The notes beneath the pieces are model-generated. The model ran no database searches, had not been told where the DNA came from, and saw only the letters and a program-made list of their open reading frames with translations. The translations under genes were made by a program, and so were the position numbers. This document shows positions 10,115 to 19,935 of a stretch of DNA of 64,000 nt, one piece after another; position 1 is the stretch's first letter; each line of letters starts with the position of its first letter. This stretch comes from Megalonaias nervosa (taxonomy: Eukaryota > Mollusca > Bivalvia > Unionida > Unionidae): NCBI GenBank assembly GCA_016617855.1, contig JAECUM010003233.1:1-64000 (forward strand). The letters run 5' to 3'.

Positions 10115-10640
10115 CTACGATCTCACATACAGATTTATGTATAATGAGTCATTCCTTAAATCAAGCAAATGTCCAGTTTGGTCAGTAAGTTTGAAATGTA
10201 TCCTTGATAATAGCGGATTATGACATCGCAGATAAACAGGATTATATGGTTCTGATAAAATTAAATGTCCAGGGGTGCTTGAGGGTAAATGTATATAAAA
10301 TGTATCCCTGTTGTGCCTGCCTGGATTTTTCAAGATCTACTTGATAACTGCCATCAATTACATCACATACAAGGTTGACTGCGATTGTTGATGTTATATT
10401 AACAACACCTGGTGATATATGGAGGCCTCCACCATAAGAATCATTATTGTGTTTGAGAATACCTGCCGGTGGGACTACTTTTCTCCATAATTCTAATACC
10501 GCTGGAAAATATTCATCGATAATATCGTTGACTGATTTTTTTAGGTTGTCAGGATCAAATCCGGGAAATTTAAACGTTCTTAACAAATCTGCTTCGGTAG
10601 TTCCATAATCTAAGAAAAAGCTTGTTTATAGTCATTGTTG
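10115..10640 (-). pseudogene. penton-like minor capsid protein, C-terminal segment (copy 1)
   Basis: Two overlapping frames (10242-10586 and 10115-10333) give one protein with a frameshift near 10300. The last stretch, LSRIHFKLTDQTGHLLDLRN then SLYINLYVR, is the characteristic end of the Polinton single-jelly-roll/penton-like protein: a Thr-Asp-Gln plus Asp-Leu-Arg strand pair followed by a beta strand. Upstream ISPGVVNITSTIAVNLVCDV fits the preceding strands. Copy 2 has the same segment at 44740-45160. In copy 1 it opens with FFLDYGTTEADLL near 10635. Confidence 0.6.
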
Positions 10641-10667
10641 GAGGATTTGATCACTGCTTCTATAATT

Positions 10668-11081
10668 ATTTATGAAAAACCTCTAAATCCTCAGTAACTC
10701 TGTTTAGATGTTGAATTTGTCCAATAAGTCTTTGGGTGTCGGTGGGATAATTGCTTATATGGCCAATAAATGATTGCGTAGTTTGTTCCTCATTCGCTCA
10801 TATTCGTAAGTAATATTATCAAATAATTTAGTAATTTCATTTCCTGATATAATATTCCATGACGATTCCAGCTTAAGTAAAAGAGATATCCACCTCCTAC
10901 TTACTCGACCTCTTTTTCTTTCCGCATCACGACTAAATCTACTAATATCTTTTAATATATTCCATGTGCTAGTATCTGGAACATTTTCAAAATAATCGCT
11001 TATATCTGAGGCGTAATGAGATCGTTTTGGCTGCGGTATCGCTGCAGGTGCTGGTGATTGTACTTCTGGCCATCCGAACAC
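10668..11081 (-). pseudogene. coiled-coil-type virion gene, unknown (copy 1)
   Basis: The open part (10755-11081) encodes a Pro-rich start, then charged helical sequence ending EYERMRNKLRNHLL. A shifted frame continues with RLIGQIQHLNRVTEDLEVFHK down to about 10668. Copy 2 keeps both halves (YKHKRMSEKLRQSF and IKQIERLNHVASNLE, 45165-45452), so conservation supports a gene. Heptad-like spacing suggests a coiled coil. It lies between the two segments resembling N- and C-parts of the penton-like protein. Function unknown. Confidence 0.5.
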
Positions 11082-11115
11082 AGTTTTGATCGATGATTGA
11101 TATATATATCGACGG

Positions 11116-11537
11116 CTTAGTCGAGAGAATTTATTTCTATCACGGCTGATAATGTTGGTTCATGAACAGTTATAGCAGTTTTGCATTCTTTTCCTGAAAT
11201 AGATTTGATTCTGCGTTGGAATTCATGGTTGATCTGTTCGATTTGATAACTGCCCGTAGGTATACTTTACAACTTGCCAATCAGGGGTTCCGTCGGGTTT
11301 ATTTTTATACGCAAATGCCAGTGAATTATTTGATTGTAACCCACCAATTGATTTTGATCTAATATTTGGCCAGCTGAGATACACTCATAATTGTGCTAGT
11401 GCTGTTTCCTTGGCTGAAATCGCAGTTGGAAAGCAAACGCTGAACTCAGGATTGGTTGCTCTTGCTGATATCATCGTGGTTCTCAACGGTATTGTATTAG
11501 CGACGATCTGTTGTAGTAATTCTTGCGATGACGACAT
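11116..11537 (-). pseudogene. penton-like minor capsid protein, N-terminal segment (copy 1)
   Basis: Starts MSSSQELLQQIVANTIPLR at 11537. It contains FPTAISAKETALAQL, VYLSWPNI and SLAFAYKNKPDGTPDW, then after a frameshift TGSYQIEQINHEFQRRI, ending INSLD at about 11116. This order (a strand-rich block, a Tyr/Pro-Asn-Ile step and a T-G-S-Y turn before an amphipathic helix) is what I know from the N-terminal part of Polinton minor capsid proteins. It carries one in-frame stop and one frameshift. Copy 2 has the homologous region at 45500-45740, fused to the fibre stalk. Confidence 0.5.
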
Positions 11538-11563
11538 TATTATTTAAATCCTGATTTTTTAAA

Positions 11564-11982
11564 TCAGGGATTTTTTGTAGATTCTGACGAAGTCGATGTC
11601 ACTGTCGTTGCCTCATGGTAAATCCCTGATTGAAACATCAGGATCATTTCTGTGAATTCCTGATCTGATAATATTTCGTCGCTGAAACCGGATGATATCA
11701 ACGAAGTTAACTTGAATATGTTAGCGTCGCTGTATGGAGCTTTATTCTATACTCGTGCAATTTATCAACCGAACATGTGGATATTTTCTTTGCGATGATA
11801 TTAGCAATACCAGCGACACCGGTTACAGCGGTGATACCAATTCCCATTGCTGCTAGCAATGCTGGTGATATAAGGTATGACGCTGACAATGCTCCGATGA
11901 TCGTTACTGTTCCAGCAATGACAGCAGATGCAGAGTATACTATTATATTAGTAACAACGACACGTTTGCGGTATTTATTTTT
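11564..11982 (-). pseudogene. small membrane protein of the virion block (copy 1 only)
   Basis: The minus strand encodes a basic start (KYRKRVVV), two hydrophobic Ala/Ile/Gly-rich segments (IIVYSASAVIAGTVTIIGAL and LISPALLAAMGIGITAVTG), a short helical stretch (KLHEYRIKLHTATL), and, after a frameshift near 11720, FSDEILSDQEFTEMIL and a Ser/Thr-rich end with a stop at 11564-11566. Two membrane spans followed by a D-Q-E-F motif match a small membrane protein family I associate with Polintons of molluscs and cnidarians. No in-frame ATG is left upstream. Copy 2 lost this gene by deletion. Confidence 0.55.
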
Positions 11983-12132
11983 TTAAATTTTTTTTTGTTT
12001 TTGTTTTACTGTATAATCGTAGATGATATTTTTCAGTTGGGTATGCCACGAACACGCTTGCTCGTATCTGAAATGTTGAACATCGATTGGGGAGTTCATT
12101 ATATTTTAAGTTGACATCAATAATACAACAAG

Positions 12133-13145
12133 CTTAAGTTTTATTTTCTTCGGGTTCCACCACAAATGTTTCTCGTCGTTTTGCTCCAGTACTACTAGCA
12201 TAGATCCAGAATATCCAGTTATTGGATAACGCCGTGAAATTGTGGTGATATTGTAAATGTTTTATCGCCGAGTACTGAGAACCTGTATATGCCGGTAGCC
12301 TCAGCGCGATGTTTAATGGATTTATTGAGTGGTGTCCATAATGCTGTTCCAGACTCTACTGCATGTACTACACTGTCGGTAATCTTTTTGATTTCAGAGA
12401 GTTTAATATCAATAACCACAGGATTTCAAAAAAATTCATTAATAGCTCTATTTGTGTTTCTACGAAAATTAAAAAACGTTTGTACGTGAGTAGTATAATC
12501 AGATCTAAATGTGGTCATTTCATCATTGATTGTCATTAACGATGTCATCATCGGGATGTTGCTATCGTGGACGTATTTCTTCGTTGCAGCGTCATCGTTT
12601 GATTCTGGTTCTCCAAGACTAGTAATTTCATTATTAGCCATATTGAGAGGACCAGTCATTGTATCACCGGCGGATAGTAAACTATCATCGATCTCAGTTC
12701 TATAATAGTGGCGTTGTTGCTGTCTAAGTATCTTTTTGTTGCCACATCATCATCTGCTTTTGGTTCTCTCACACTGATAATTGTATTTTTGCTCATGTTG
12801 ACATCACCATAATAATATCTCCAATTCTTCTTATGCGTCCAGCAATTTCTCCCATGAGTGTTAAGACTGATTCATTTGAATTTTTAATTTTACTGTTTTT
12901 AGTAAACACCACTAAGTTATCTTCGGTCGCGCCTGGCACCCGCAGAATAATAGCTATCAACGGGATATTGCTCGTCTTTAATCAACCTTGCTGATCCTGA
13001 AAAACAGCAACTTTATTTTGGTCCACATTTGCGAGACTCAAAGATCAGCTAGTTCATTCTTGACCTGGTGAAGGGTTGCATATTAAGATAAGTCACCTTG
13101 CTGAGTTTTACTCAGGCGAGAAGATCTTCCGTAAATATCTACCAT
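12133..13145 (-). pseudogene. fibre-like protein with phage-tail-type stalk modules (copy 1)
   Basis: It starts MVDIYGRSSRLSK at 13145, as in copy 2 (MLDIYGRSAKGK). The stalk has repeated modules of the type familiar from phage tail fibres, a Gly/Asn turn, an I-x-x-L/V strand and D-A/V-A-T-K: MSKNTIISVREP with DVATKRYLD (near 12790) and LNMANNEITSLGEPES with AATKKYV (12650). A C-terminal region (ATGIYRFSVLGDKTF, then in another frame NNWIFWIYASSTGAKRRETF) could be a receptor-binding head, ending at 12133-12135. Several frameshifts and stops are present. A spike or attachment role is inferred from the module type. Confidence 0.6.
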
Positions 13146-13153
13146 TAAATTTA

Positions 13154-13575
13154 CTAATGCCTGTTTAATATGTTGGATAACGTGGTATAATCGTGCACAA
13201 CATTATGAGGTGGTGTTATTGACGATGACACAGCGTCGAGTACAGCGAGTACTTCATGACCACATATTGGCGGATCGGTTATCGTCTGTGTTGGTAATGT
13301 TGAATACCAGATTGCAGGAATACTACGTATTAAATGCTCACATATTTAAAAAATTATTTTGGTGGCGCCAGTCCATACGAATCGAAGTAAACAATTCCAC
13401 GTGGGTCAATCGCGTATGCAACCCAATGAGTACCTATTCCAGAGTTTTTATCAAGAGTAATGATACCAGTTTCAACATTGATTGGTTGTTTTGGTAATTG
13501 ATCACGCATTAAAACACATCTGAAGTTTTTGATATTTAATCGCTTAGCAGCATCAAGTAAATCAAAATTAGACAT
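13154..13575 (-). pseudogene. adenain-like cysteine protease (Polinton PRO), frameshifted (copy 1)
   Basis: This maturation protease resembles the adenovirus endopeptidase and would cleave virion proteins. From MSNFDLLDAAKRLNIKNFRC at 13575 it shows the catalytic triad in order: His in GTHWVAYA, acidic residue in YFDSYG, then, after a frameshift following LAPPK, Cys in PPICGHEVL (about 13275), ending LNRH at 13154. The total of about 140 residues is normal for Polinton proteases. The start at MSNF is chosen because copy 2 has no Met further upstream. It lies just upstream of the fibre gene, 8 bp apart. Confidence 0.85.
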
Positions 13576-13583
13576 GGGAAGCA

Positions 13584-14053
13584 TCAACGAAGTGTCCCGA
13601 GAAGTCTTAAACCTTTTCCGTACCACGAATGGGGAGTTCCTGGCAGTCTTAGACGCTTTCCTTTTTTTTGTGGGGGGGGGGGAGCTTTTATTCCTTGTCC
13701 TGTTGCTTTCTTTAATGCCATCCCAGCAGCATTTCCAACAGCACCAAGTGCAGCTGCTGTTTCAACAGCTAGGGCTGCAGCGGCTATCAATGCTGGCATC
13801 GCTGCAAGAAGTGGAAATATACCACCCGTCTTAGAGATGTCTTTAGTGGCACCCGCAGAAAGATTAACTCGTACTCCGGTCTTTGATCGTTTGGCTTCAT
13901 TGAAGTGCCTGAGTTGACGTTCTGACAATGATACTTTATTCGGACCACCTTCTTTTTTAGTGCTATTTTTATTCCACAGTTCTCTTTTGATACTGATTGT
14001 AGTTTTTTAATCTGACCAGGAGTCAGACTGACACTAACATGATGATATGACAT
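13584..14053 (-). pseudogene. small hydrophobic basic virion protein (adenovirus pX-like position), frameshifted (copy 1)
   Basis: From MSYHHVSVSLTPGQIKKLQ (14053) the frame shifts near 13950 to LSERQLRHFNEAKRSKTGVR, so a LT-x-x-Q-x-x-L/H-x-x-A motif occurs twice. Then comes TGGIFPLLAAMPALIAAAAL, a long Ala/Gly-rich hydrophobic segment, and a Pro/Lys-rich tail encoded through a run of ten G's at about 13672. A duplicated motif followed by GGIFPLL is characteristic of a small protein found beside PRO in Polintons and adintoviruses, often compared with adenovirus pX. Copy 2 has a homologue at 46600-47058. Confidence 0.6.
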
Positions 14054-14075
14054 TATAATATCATAGACGATTTAA

Positions 14076-15478
14076 TTACATGTTTTCAACTGGGGCATCA
14101 ATGACTCTAATTCGACCACCAAAACCTTCAAGCAGCATTGTTTTGTCTGAGAGTATAACAGCGATTGCTCTGTAATCAGCAATAGCTCCTCTTGCCACAC
14201 AAGCTCGAAATTGTATATCAACGACAGGTTGCCTAAATAAATCCAAGTGTTGCAGCGAAAAATAATAAATCGGATACAGCGTAGTAAAATCTAGTTGTGC
14301 TATTTGCAGACCAGAATCAATATTTTGATCACGTCCCATGAATGTCATCAAACGATGATATGCACGTGCAACATAATTATTTTCAAAATTCAATAGTATG
14401 TCTTCAAAAGGTTCTTGATGTCCATTTATCCTCAGTGAAACTTCAATAACACCAAGTTTGTCGAATATCATTGTACTGCGTGTTTGTGAGATTACTCGTG
14501 CAGCATCTTGGAAAGCAACAAATATATATCGCGGCGCAGAAACACCTGCTGTGATGCTATCTGCCATGTGAATAAACCATTAGTGTTACTTTGAACACTA
14601 TCTGTGGTCATCGTCAACCATGATAATGTTGATTTACCACCTGAGCCCATAAAAGAGAGAAACCGTTGTTCTTCAGCAAGTGATGGTATCATTGTTGGCA
14701 TCCACAAAGAAAGTTTTGCGTTACTTGAGCTGCATCACCGACAGGTAGCCAGATTGTATCATCGTCGGTAGCCTTTCTTACAAGTTCAACTGTATGCTTG
14801 GCTCCGAAAATAACCTTTCTGACATTTCTGCAAAATCCAAAGATATGTGACAGTGGAATTGCATATGAAAACCTTCTACTTCCATCTTTCAGCGTTGATC
14901 GACGTGCTGTAAATCCTAAGTTGAATTCTGGATTAGCACCATGAACAACCGCAACCATATCTGCGTCGTCAGCAGCAGCTGTAACTTTTTTGGTCGTCTT
15001 TATATTATACTTTCTGTTGTCAGGGTGGTCAGAAGTATCTTTGACAAACGTCACTGACTTACTGACCAGCTGATATTGAATAATCGTCGCTGTATCTTGC
15101 TAGACGCACTGTTGTCGTGGCAACGTCGACGTTTTCCAGGCAAGATTCAATATTTTTTCCATCGATGCTATACGTGGCACTGTTGTACAACGCCATGACG
15201 CCATTGTTAACAAAACCAACTCTAACATCAGCTCCATATTCAGTACCATCTGTTTTTAGAATTTCACCTTCTACTTCAGCGGGTAAGAAATATCTGCCTG
15301 TATCCTGACCTGGCAGCTCAATTCGCCCACGCTGATTTGGCTCTTGTGCGTCATAAGAATAATACTGATAATCGTGCACAGATTCATCTATGAGAACTGG
15401 CGCATCCATGTCAAATGCTGGATCAGATACACGTTTAAATATTTTATTATATTTGTTATCGTCTAACACGAAGACCAC
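14076..15478 (-). pseudogene. major capsid protein (double-jelly-roll/hexon-like), broken (copy 1)
   Basis: Four consecutive frames form one protein of about 465 residues: MVFVLDDNKYNKIFKRVSD (15478), then TARRSTLKDGS with SYAIPLSHIFGFCRN (15054-14689), MPTMIPSLAEEQRFLSFMGS (14707), and LGVIEVSLRINGHQEP through IDAPVENM (14567-14076). The order of strand-rich blocks, the LSHIFGF motif and the length match the hexon-like capsid family of Polintons and adintoviruses as I know it. Copy 2 (47099-48490) aligns throughout. The breaks are one stop near 15058 and two frameshifts. It would form the icosahedral shell. Confidence 0.65.
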
Positions 15479-15499
15479 TTCCTGCTATTAAACTTGCAG

Positions 15500-15889
15500 T
15501 TATAATTTTTCTTTTTCAACAGCTATCTCTATTCGTGTTTTATTTGCAGCTTCATTTATTATTTTGCTAACATTTGCAGGCATCACTTCAGTGCTGAGTA
15601 ATTTTACTGGTTGAGGTTTTCGTTGTATTATCCGTGCTAGTCTATCCTTGATTGCCGAGAATGCTTTACTAGCAACATCACCAACAGCACCAATAGCTTT
15701 ATCACAAACAACGTCGATAGCTTTCATTCCCAGTTGCTTTGCAATCGGCATTGCTTTTGGGGCTATATTTCTAAATAGACCCTGTGCAGCATCACCGAGT
15801 CCATCACTGTAGATAGCTTTATACGTAGGTAATCGCGAATTTATCACCCTGACCATTACAGGTCCACGTTGAGCATTATGTATAATCAT
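15500..15889 (-). CDS. conserved virion-block protein, 129 aa (copy 1)
   Basis: The frame MIIHNAQRGPVMVRVINSRL is followed by Gly/Ala-rich amphipathic sequence (IAPKAMPIAKQLGMKAIDVV, AIGAVGDVASKAFSAI) and a basic segment (RLARIIQRKP). Copy 2 is very similar but runs to a C-terminus ending GSGLSRRLRR (48535-48974), so the copy 1 tail after SKIINEAANK is probably altered. The amphipathic, basic character recalls minor internal virion proteins such as adenovirus pVI, but that is only a suggestion. It is the most intact gene of the right block and lies 22 bp upstream of the capsid gene. Confidence 0.55.
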   Translation of the reverse strand: MIIHNAQRGPVMVRVINSRLPTYKAIYSDGLGDAAQGLFRNIAPKAMPIAKQLGMKAIDVVCDKAIGAVGDVASKAFSAIKDRLARIIQRKPQPVKLLSTEVMPANVSKIINEAANKTRIEIAVEKEKL

Positions 15890-15923
15890 CTTATTTTCTT
15901 GTTACTGATCTAACTGTATACCT

Positions 15924-16310
15924 TTAATCATTGCGGTAATAATCATCAACGATTTCATCAATGAGGGACGGATAAACATTAATGTCCATGATACCGCCTG
16001 TAAATAATCTCTGACAAATATCAGCTGCTTCATTTATAATTTCTTGAGAATTATTACCGGCTCGTTTTCCGCCAAACAAAATTTCTAAACTGTCCACGTC
16101 GATAAGGATTTTATCGTGACATAGAGTAATAAGACCACTTCCCCTGGTACCTGTACCAAGACCACTTCCAGTTGTTTCTTCTTCCTCAATACGAGGTGGT
16201 CTGAATGGCGATGACATATATACAGGTAAGGGTGCTCTTTTAACCTCTTCGACTTGTCTCACAAAATTATCAAAGTCATTTTTAATGTTTATCGGTGATT
16301 CTAGAAATAC
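15924..16310 (-). CDS. conserved virion-block protein with acidic middle (copy 1)
   Basis: The frame 15924-16358 covers VRQVEEVKRAPLPVYMSSPF, an acidic Glu stretch, a Gly/Thr/Ser-rich linker containing a CCTGGTAC palindrome, and a conserved C-terminus LEILFGGKRAGNNSQEIINE then GGIMDINVYPSLIDEI. Copy 2 preserves the C-terminus (49004-49252). The first residues of the open frame overlap the upstream gene's 3' end, so the true start is probably after about 16310. The ending resembles C-termini I know from Polinton structural ORFs; function unknown. Confidence 0.5.
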   Translation of the reverse strand, partial: VFLESPINIKNDFDNFVRQVEEVKRAPLPVYMSSPFRPPRIEEEETTGSGLGTGTRGSGLITLCHDKILIDVDSLEILFGGKRAGNNSQEIINEAADICQRLFTGGIMDINVYPSLIDEIVDDYYRND

Positions 16311-16866
16311 GACGAGACTTTCGAAATACAAAAGGAACCCAATTTTTTTCTGAAACACTGGCGCTGTCTGGATCTAATAATGCATCACGATGTGAATATC
16401 CTGTTGCGGCAACCACTACGGCGTTTTCTCGAAGTAGTTTGCGACCTATTTCGGTAAATCGGGCTGGTTGTTTTGGTTTTGGCGTAACAGGATCCCTTAC
16501 ATCACCGACCTCCTCACAAACTTTGTCAACACTCTCAAGTACTTGTTGTATTTCTTCTTGCAATTGTGGCTGAGCCGCAGCTATTTCAGCCGGAAGTTCT
16601 CGTAGAATCTTTTTTGTTTTCTTGGTTCTTTCTGTTATTTTTCCAGTTGCTTTAGCGGTTTGCTCGAACGTGGGAAGAAGATCTTTGGTAGCCTTTCTAA
16701 CTCCTTCGGTAGCCTTCGTAACCGGTTTAAATAATTGGTCTGCACCTTCTGCAAATTCCACCTGAGTCTCCTGACGCGATTGTAATTTTTGTTTGACAGA
16801 ATCACGGACTGGAATATATTTTTCAATTGCCTTTAGTCGCTGTCGAGCTAGTTTAGCTGTGTGAGA
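16282..16866 (-). CDS. coiled-coil-rich virion-block protein (copy 1), start codon lost
   Basis: The open frame begins at SHTAKLARQRLKAIEKYIPV (about 16860) and runs through Lys/Glu-rich helix (TKKTKKILRELPAEIAAAQP), a Glu/Val coiled-coil segment, KPKQPARFTEIGRKLLRENA and DPDSASVSEKNWVPFVFRKS, ending at 16282. The Met that starts the homologue in copy 2 (GCCATGGAATCT) reads ATAGAATCT here, so the normal start is mutated. It is the last gene before the right TIR. A probable structural role is inferred from position only. Confidence 0.5.
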   Translation of the reverse strand, partial: SHTAKLARQRLKAIEKYIPVRDSVKQKLQSRQETQVEFAEGADQLFKPVTKATEGVRKATKDLLPTFEQTAKATGKITERTKKTKKILRELPAEIAAAQPQLQEEIQQVLESVDKVCEEVGDVRDPVTPKPKQPARFTEIGRKLLRENAVVVAATGYSHRDALLDPDSASVSEKNWVPFVFRKSRRISRITDKH

Positions 16867-16898
16867 TTCTATTTTTGATATAATAATGATTTAATTAA

Positions 16899-17153
16899 GC
16901 CACGCTACTACAACAACAGAGAGGGTATCAACCAACAGTAAGTGTGTCCGGGTAAGTAAACGAACACGCATACAAATTTGAAAACAGAAACGTCAAAAAT
17001 AAAGTAACAAAATGAGCTAACCCAATTAGGGAAGTCTCGGTCGGTTAGAGGCTTCGGTTTGGCGTTATTGACTTTGTGTTTTCGTTTTCGTAGGAAGCTT
17101 TATTTTCGCGAGCGGCCCCTCCTACCTTTGTAGGGTTCACCCTCTTTGCTGCT
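16899..17153 (-). repeat. right terminal inverted repeat of Polinton copy 1
   Basis: The reverse complement matches 806-1243 minus the MITE. The outer end is AGCAGC read on the minus strand. The inner boundary is set where the two ends diverge at GCCACGCTAC. Confidence 0.9.
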
Positions 17154-17224
17154 GTCGAGGTTCGAGCCCGCAACTTCCCGCATCCGAGGCGGACGTTCTA
17201 ACCACTTGGCCACCGTAGTGGTCC
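17154..17224 (-). repeat. tRNA-derived SINE head (right half of the split SINE)
   Basis: On the minus strand this has an A box (GTGGCCAAGTGGTTAGAACG) and a B box (GGGCTCGAACCTC) of a tRNA-like promoter, the same head as the SINE at 31988. It directly abuts the Polinton end and completes the SINE body at 568-805. Confidence 0.85.
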
Positions 17225-17229
17225 CAAAA

Positions 17230-18003
17230 GTCTTCGTCAAACACTAATAGTTTATATGTGCTCTATCTTCATGTCCATTAGACACTACTAATTTATGTGT
17301 ACTGGGTCTTCATGCCTATTAAACGGTAATGATTTATGTATACTGGGTCTTTATGTCCATTAGACACTAATGATTTATGTGTACTGGGTCTTCATGTCCA
17401 TTAGACACTACTAATTTATGTGTACTGGATTTTCATGTCCATTAGACACTACTAATTTATGTGTACTGGATCTTCATGTCCATTAGACACTACTAATTTA
17501 TGTGTACTGGATTTTCATGTCCATTAGCAACGATTCATGTGTACTGGGTCTTCATGCCTATTAAACGCTAATGATTTATGTGTACTGGGTCTTCTACACC
17601 ATTCATGTATGTTTACTCTTTCTTCTTGTCCATGAGAGACTAATGATTTATGTGTCCTGGGTCTTCTACACCAGTCATTTATGTTTACTCTTTCCTCATG
17701 TCCATTGTACACTAATGATTTATGTGTACTGGATTTTCATATCCATTGTACACTAATGATTTATGTGTACTGAGATTTCGTATCCATTAGAAATTACTGA
17801 TTTATGTGTACTGGATTTCATGTCCTTTAGTAACGATTCATGTGTACTGGGTCGTCATGACCATTGGACACTAATGATTAATGTTTGCTGGGTTTTCATG
17901 TCCAATAGATACTAAATATTCATGTGTACCGGGTTTTCATGTCCATTAGACGCTAACGATTTACTTGAACTGTGTCGTTATGTCTATTTGACGCTAATGA
18001 TTC
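17230..18003. repeat. minisatellite, about 40-46-bp unit
   Basis: About 17 degenerate tandem units share ATTTATGTGTACTGGGTCTT and CATGTCCATTAGACACTA. Unit length varies by small indels. The array resumes after the LINE fragment, at 19670-19935, so it was split by that insertion. Short open frames here are artefacts of the repeat. Confidence 0.9.
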
Positions 18004-19643
18004 AAGCGATGGACAGACTACTGCTCAGAACTGTACAATAATGAGACCCAAGGAGATCCAGCAGTACTAAATTGCCTTCAGGCAGAAGAAATTGATGACA
18101 ACCCCATTCTTCGTGAAGAAGCAGAACTTGTAGTTAGGTCACTAAAGAAAGGAAAGTCAGCCTGCATTGACAACATATCAGCAGAGCTCATTCAAGCAGG
18201 AGGTGAAGAGATAGCCACAGTCCTAACAACAATCTGCAACAAGATATGGCAGACAGGAAAATGGCCCACCACATGGACTCAATCCTTGATCATCGTGCTC
18301 CCCAAAAAAGGAAACCTACAGCTATGCCAAAACTACAGAACCATCAGTTTGATCAGTCACCCGAGCAAAGTCATGCTGAAGATAATTCTCAACAGACTAA
18401 AGCCTCAAGCAGAGAAAATTACTGCTGAAGAGCAGGCAGGCTTCCGAGCAGGAAGGAGCACCACAGAACAAATCTTCAATCTCAGATTCCTTTGCGAGAA
18501 ATGCCTTCAGCACCAGCAGAATTTATACCACGTCTTTATAGATTTCAAAAAGGCCTTTGATATGGTATGGCATGCAGCCTTATGAGCAACTATGAGGAAG
18601 TACAACATCAGCTCAGACCTGGTGCAGCTTGTTGAGCACTTCTATGACAAAGCCACCAGTGCTGTCCTCATCAATGGCAGCAGAGGAGATTGGTTTGGAA
18701 CAACAGTTGGAGTCAGACAGGGATGTGTACTGTCACCTACACTATTCAACATTTTCCTGGAAAGGATCATGGAGGATGCCTTGCATGACCACAAGGTCAT
18801 TGTCAGCATCTGAGGAAGAACAATCACAAACCTTCCCTTCGGAGATGATATTGATGGTTTAGCAGGAGATGAAAAAGAACTGGCTGACTTGGTTAAGCGC
18901 CCCGACACATCCTCCACAGCATACGGTATGGAGATTAGCGCCGAAAAAACCCAGACTAAAGACAAACAACACCAATGGCATCAGTGCAGAAATAAAGGTC
19001 AGTGGACAGAAGCTGGAAAGAGTCACAAGCTTAAGTACTTGGGATCAATTATCACGGACGAGGGCTCCAAACCAGAACTACTTTGCAGGATTGCCCAGAC
19101 AACAACAGCAGTAACAAGGTTGAGACCAATATGGAAAGATACCAACATTGCTTTTGGTTCCAAAATAAGGCTAATGCGCTCGATTGTCATATCTATCTTT
19201 CTGTATGCTTATGAAACATGGACGCCCACATTAGATCTACAAAGAAGGATTCAAACTTTGAAATGAGATGCTACCGCAAGATATTGGGCATCACATGCAT
19301 TGACCATGTAACCAACGAAGAAGTCCACAACAGGATCCAATAAGCCATCGGATCCTATGAAGACCTCTTGACCACTGTAAAAAAAGCGCAAACTGAAGTG
19401 GTACGGTCATGTCTCAAGATCATCTGGACTGGCAAAAACAATCTTGCCAGGCACAGTGCGAGAGTGCAGAAGAAGAGACAGACAGAAAAAGAGGTGGGAA
19501 GACAACATTAAGGAGTAGACAGGCATGGGCTTTGGAGATTCCCAAAAGGTAGTAGAGAACAGGGAAAGATGGAGAGAATTGGTTGCAAAGTCAACAGTGG
19601 TGCCCTAACGACTTCTCGGGTTAAGGGATTGATGATGATGATT

Positions 19644-19672
<29 letters not shown>
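18004..19672 (+). mobile_element. 5'-truncated RTE-type LINE inside the minisatellite
   Basis: The insert has the C-terminal part of a LINE polyprotein followed by a short 3' UTR and a (GAT)n tail at 19628-19672, a tail type typical of RTE elements. The same minisatellite lies on both sides. It belongs to the same family as the LINE in Polinton copy 2. Confidence 0.85.
18010..19610 (+). pseudogene. RTE-type reverse transcriptase, truncated and broken
   Basis: Recognisable RT blocks in order: SLIIVLPKKGNLQLCQNYRT (18286 region), EEQAGFRAGRSTTEQIFNL, VFIDFKKAFDMVWHA, VGVRQGCVLSPTLFNIFLE and an altered catalytic box FGDD (near 18840). After it come KYLGSIITDEGSK and the thumb/C-terminal region. 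The endonuclease domain is absent. In-frame stops (after HAAL near 18583, and at 18813) and frameshifts show it is inactive. Confidence 0.85.
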
Positions 19673-19674
<2 letters not shown>

Positions 19675-19935
19675 ATGTGTACTGGGCTTTCATGTCATTA
19701 TTAATGATTTCTGTGTACTGGGTCTTCATGTCCCATTAGACACTAATGATTTATTTGTACTGTGTCTTTGTGTCTATTAGACACTAAATGGTTTATGTGT
19801 ACTGGGTTTTCACATCCATCAGACAATAATGATTTATGTGAACTGTGTCTTCGTGTCCATTAGACACTAATGACTAATGTGTATTGGGTCTTGTCCATTG
19901 GAGAGTAATGATCAATGTGTATTTGGGTCTTCGTG
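19670..19935. repeat. minisatellite, continuation of the 17230 array
   Basis: About six units with the same TTTATGTGTACTGGG and CATTAGACACTAATG words as 17230-18003. Confidence 0.88.

Larger units (their letters stand above)
806..17153. mobile_element. Polinton/Maverick DNA transposon, copy 1
   Basis: The element spans about 16.3 kb between inverted termini that begin AGCAGC, a size and terminal AG typical of Polintons. It carries the diagnostic Polinton genes: retroviral-type integrase, family-B DNA polymerase, A32-like ATPase remnant, adenovirus-type cysteine protease and capsid proteins. Immediate flanks GGCCAG (800-805) and GTCGAG (17154-17159) agree at 4 of 6 positions, compatible with a decayed 6-bp target duplication; the flanks are also two halves of one SINE. 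Most genes are broken by frameshifts and stops. Foreign insertions inside it are a MITE (938-1126), a 1.1-kb unidentified block (2659-3748) and a solo LTR (7674-8599). Confidence 0.93.

Noticed and set aside
806..17153. An integrated adenovirus or other exogenous virus
   Set aside because: Capsid, protease and PolB genes are virus-like, but the retroviral-type integrase, TIRs and element size identify a Polinton/Maverick.
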